DNA of 64,000 bases from Trinickia dinghuensis. GTDB taxonomy: Bacteria > Pseudomonadota > Gammaproteobacteria > Burkholderiales > Burkholderiaceae. The stretch is from NCBI RefSeq assembly GCF_003367175.1, contig NZ_QRGA01000026.1, positions 1 through 64,000 on the forward strand, written 5' to 3'. Made by a program: the position numbers and the translations under genes. Shown here one piece after another: positions 61,715 to 64,000 of the stretch. The stretch's first letter is position 1. Every line of letters begins with the position of its first letter. The notes under the pieces were generated by a model. The model saw nothing but the letters and a program-made list of their open reading frames with translations. It was not told the origin of the DNA and ran no database searches.

Positions 61715-61778
61715 CGCTCTCTCCCCTTCGGAGCCCTACGCCCCATCCCTCGAAAATCGCCTCGAAATGATCCGAGTA

Positions 61779-61814
61779 ATCCACAAAAATACACTTTCTC
61801 ACACTGTCTCCCAC
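61779..61814 (-). promoter_or_regulatory. Four MraZ-like operator repeats
   Basis: On the - strand GTGGGA, GTGTGA, GTGTAT and GTGGAT occur exactly 10 bases apart (61814, 61804, 61794, 61784 as first bases). This fits known MraZ boxes of TGGGN repeats with 5-base spacers. The outer two match best. Confidence 0.82.
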
Positions 61815-61841
61815 TTTAGAGTAAGGCCCCAGACGGGTCAA
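61813..61841 (-). promoter_or_regulatory. Promoter of mraZ / dcw cluster
   Basis: On the - strand TTGACC (61841-61836), a 17-base spacer and TAAAGT (61818-61813). The -10 abuts the first MraZ repeat, so MraZ binding would block it. Confidence 0.75.
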
Positions 61842-62058
61842 GGGAGAAAGCCGCTTTTTCGCAGAAATTTGTTTGTTAGAACAAGGACTTACGTGCGTCC
61901 GTTCATGCAAGACGAGAAACTGAAAAACGTTATAAAAGAATGAACTACTGCATTTTGTGAATGTGATACGTGAGAAGCTCGCGGCGCACACCGGCGCGGC
62001 AAGCGCTGGGAGCTCAGAATGGTGGGATGAAAAGCGGACCGTATCGAGGTAAATCGAA

Positions 62059-62080
62059 GAGCGGCGCGAGCGCGCCGCTC
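62059..62080 (-). terminator. Hairpin after coq7
   Basis: Perfect 10-bp stem gagcggcgcg / cgcgccgctc with a 2-base loop, 11 bases after the coq7 stop, followed by ttcgattt on the - strand. A poor T run, so a moderate terminator. Confidence 0.5.
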
Positions 62081-62091
62081 CCACTGCGAAA

Positions 62092-62733
62092 TCAGACGTA
62101 ATAGGCCGTTCGCGTCATCACTTTCGATGCCGCGCGCATCAGCGCTTTGACGGGCATCGGCAATTCGGCGCCGCCTGCGTCGCTGGCGGATTGTCCATGC
62201 GAGCGCTCGTCGTCGCGCATCTGCGTGACGATCGCCCGCGACTGCCGATCGGCTTCGGGCAGCGTCTGCAAATGGCCGTCCAAATGGCGCTCGACCTGGC
62301 GCTCGGTCTCGGCCATGAAGCCGAGGCTGGCCTTATCGCCGAGGCAGCCGGCCGCGAAGCCGATCGCGAGCGCGCCGGTGTACCAGAGGGGATTGAGCAG
62401 GCTCGGACGCGACTCGAGCTCTTGCAGCCGCGCCGCGGTCCACGCGAGGTGGTCCTCCTCTTCGCGCGCCGCATGCTCGAACGCCTCCTTGAGCGCGGGC
62501 GAGCGTGTCGCCAGCTTCTGCGCTTGGTACAACGCCTGGGCGCAGATCTCGCCGACGTGGTTCACGCGCATGAGCCCCGCCGAGTGCGAGGACTCGGCAA
62601 GCGTCATCTCCGGCGCCGCGGGCGCGCCTGCGTCGAGCGGTTCGGGCCTGGGAACCGGCCGGCTCATCCGGCTCACACCGGCGATCGAACGCAGCCCACG
62701 GTCAAATTCGGTAATCAACTCGTCCAGCGTCAT
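62092..62733 (-). CDS. coq7: 2-polyprenyl-3-methyl-6-methoxy-1,4-benzoquinol monooxygenase Coq7
   Basis: 213-residue diiron hydroxylase of ubiquinone synthesis. Carboxylate/His ligand motifs: [14 protein letters not shown] and EEEDHLAW in the first half, ERQVERHL and DDERSHG in the second. It replaces E. coli UbiF in many betaproteobacteria. ATG 62733 has GGAGAG upstream. Uses the side chain that IspB makes. Confidence 0.95.
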   Translation of the reverse strand: MTLDELITEFDRGLRSIAGVSRMSRPVPRPEPLDAGAPAAPEMTLAESSHSAGLMRVNHVGEICAQALYQAQKLATRSPALKEAFEHAAREEEDHLAWTAARLQELESRPSLLNPLWYTGALAIGFAAGCLGDKASLGFMAETERQVERHLDGHLQTLPEADRQSRAIVTQMRDDERSHGQSASDAGGAELPMPVKALMRAASKVMTRTAYYV

Positions 62734-62918
62734 TGCACTCTCCATGCAGCGCAGCAAAAGGGCGGCCGAAACGAGGCACGCCCTGCCGCGCCGTACCGCG
62801 CGCTCGCCCCGACAGCATGGCGCACATGCTTAGTTCAGAGCAAAACCGCGATCAATCGTGCATTTTAGACGATGTTGCGCAACCCATACAGCATGAGTGC
62901 TTTTGCCGCACCGCGGTA

Positions 62919-63998
62919 CTACGCGCTGCGCTCTTGGGCGACCGGTGCGGCGGGACGCGCGGCGGGTGCGTCGCGCAATTCTCGGCGCAGGATCTTCCCG
63001 ACGTTCGTCTTCGGCAAGTCGGTGCGAAACTCGACGATCTTGGGCCGCTTGTAGCCGGTCAGCTGCTCCTTGCAGAACGCGACGATATCGGCCTGCGTGA
63101 GCGCCGGATCGCGCTTGACGATGACGAGCTTCACCGCTTCCCCCGAGTGCTCGTCGGGCACGCCGACGGCCGCAACCTCGAGCACGCCCGGATGCTTGGC
63201 GACGACATCCTCGATCTCGTTCGGGTAGACGTTGAATCCGGAGACGAGAATCATGTCCTTCTTGCGGTCGACGATCTTGAAGTAGCCGCGCTCGTCCATG
63301 ATGCCGATGTCGCCCGTTTTGAAAAAACCGTCGGCCGTCATCACCTTCGCCGTCTCGTCGGGACGATTCCAATAGCCGGCCATGACCTGCGGGCCGCGGA
63401 TGCAGATTTCGCCGGGCTGCCCCATGGGCACCTCGTTGCCGTCGTCGTCGCGAATCGAGAGTTCGGTCGACGGGAGCGGCATGCCGATCGTGCCGCTGAA
63501 TTCGGTTGCCGTCACGGAGTTGCAGCTCGCGCAAGGCGACGTTTCGGACAAGCCGTATCCTTCGATCACGGGCACATGCGTGCGCTCGTACCAGCGCTTC
63601 GCGACGGCTTCTTGCAGCGCCATCCCGCCGGCGTTGGCCACCATCAGCTTCGAAAAATCGAGCTTGCCGAAATCGGGGTGGTTGAGCATCGCGTTGTAGA
63701 GCGTGTTCACGGCCGGGAACGTGTTGATCGGGTAGCCCTGCAGCTGCTTGATCATTCCCGCGATGTCGCGCGGATTCGGAATCAGCACGCCGAGGCCGCC
63801 CGTCCGAATGGTCAGCATCGCGCAAACCGTGAGTGCATAGATGTGATAAAGCGGCAGCGCAATGACGTTGACGATTTGTTCGACGTCCTCATGCAGCGTA
63901 TGCGCCGGTTCATGCCATGCCGCCGATTGCAGCACGTTCGCGACGATATTGCCGTGCGTCAGCGTCGCGCCCTTGGCCACGCCCGTCGTGCCGCCCGT
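62919..63998 (-). CDS. fadD: Long-chain acyl-CoA synthetase (FadD-like), N-terminus outside window
   Basis: The C-terminal 359 residues are seen; the frame runs off the window end. It opens in the AMP-binding signature [17 protein letters not shown] (the P-loop of ANL enzymes), followed by [14 protein letters not shown] and the C-terminal lysine region [19 protein letters not shown]. It activates fatty acids to acyl-CoA. Chain length is not readable. Confidence 0.92.
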   Translation of the reverse strand, partial: TGGTTGVAKGATLTHGNIVANVLQSAAWHEPAHTLHEDVEQIVNVIALPLYHIYALTVCAMLTIRTGGLGVLIPNPRDIAGMIKQLQGYPINTFPAVNTLYNAMLNHPDFGKLDFSKLMVANAGGMALQEAVAKRWYERTHVPVIEGYGLSETSPCASCNSVTATEFSGTIGMPLPSTELSIRDDDGNEVPMGQPGEICIRGPQVMAGYWNRPDETAKVMTADGFFKTGDIGIMDERGYFKIVDRKKDMILVSGFNVYPNEIEDVVAKHPGVLEVAAVGVPDEHSGEAVKLVIVKRDPALTQADIVAFCKEQLTGYKRPKIVEFRTDLPKTNVGKILRRELRDAPAARPAAPVAQERSA

Positions 63999-64000
63999 GT

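Larger units (their letters stand above)
61715..62091. other. mraZ control region and AT-rich gap to coq7
   Basis: 377 bases without a gene. It holds the mraZ promoter and MraZ repeats (61779-61841), an unusually AT-rich stretch (about 61855-61965) for this genome, and a hairpin next to coq7. Confidence 0.7.

Overview
The window is high-GC chromosomal DNA from a betaproteobacterium, most likely Burkholderia sensu lato (Burkholderia, Paraburkholderia, Trinickia or a relative). This rests on gene content and order: a complete dcw cluster next to lpxC and secA, an Ala/Lys-rich histone H1-like protein, the pilB-pilC-pilD-coaE-zapD-yacG block, and a CNP1-like lipoprotein beside rppH and proS. The genus is an inference; no species call is possible from the sequence alone. 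Almost everything is core housekeeping. There are no insertion sequences, prophage genes, CRISPR arrays or rRNA genes, and one tRNA.

Layout. 1-3.4 kb (+): a 5'-truncated DUF3426 membrane protein with a 60-bp tandem repeat, then tpx, a PfkB-family kinase and a glycine-zipper lipoprotein. 3.5-11.4 kb (-): histone H1-like protein, nrdB, nrdA (with a promoter and paired NrdR boxes), ampD, a PP0621-type small protein and a CcsA/YpjD-like membrane protein. 11.5-13.5 kb (+): ffh and a purine phosphoribosyltransferase. 13.6-15.3 kb (-): proS. 15.6-16.9 kb (+): rppH and a CNP1-like lipoprotein. 17-20.2 kb (-): the rplU-rpmA-obgE-proB unit from a strong sigma-70 promoter. 20.4-21.5 kb (+): ispB and tRNA-Pro(CGG).

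21.6-29.4 kb (-) is the least routine region. It encodes a TonB-dependent receptor, ExbB, ExbD, TonB, a secreted type I phosphodiesterase/alkaline-phosphatase-superfamily enzyme, and an OmpR-type response regulator with its sensor kinase. The genes overlap or nearly touch and read as one transcription unit: a dedicated energised outer-membrane uptake system with its own exported phosphoesterase and its own two-component regulator.

29.7-36.2 kb (+): a CNNM/CBS (HlyC/CorC) protein, a short GspE/PilB-type ATPase, a GspF/PilC membrane protein, prepilin peptidase, coaE, zapD and yacG. 36.3-41.8 kb (-): secA, argJ, a DUF815 ATPase and a MutT-type Nudix protein. dciA (+) sits alone between secA and lpxC. 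42.6-61.7 kb (-): lpxC and the dcw cluster mraZ-rsmH-ftsL-ftsI-murE-murF-mraY-murD-ftsW-murG-murC-ddlB-ftsQ-ftsA-ftsZ, many joined by 4-bp ATGA overlaps, with a promoter and four 10-bp-spaced MraZ-like repeats upstream of mraZ. 62.1-64 kb (-): coq7 and the C-terminal part of a long-chain acyl-CoA ligase running off the window.

The genes serve envelope growth and division (dcw, lpxC, zapD, ampD), dNTP supply (nrdAB), export (ffh, secA), translation (rplU, rpmA, proS, tRNA) and quinone synthesis (ispB, coq7). Functions are assigned from recognisable motifs and gene order, without database searches.
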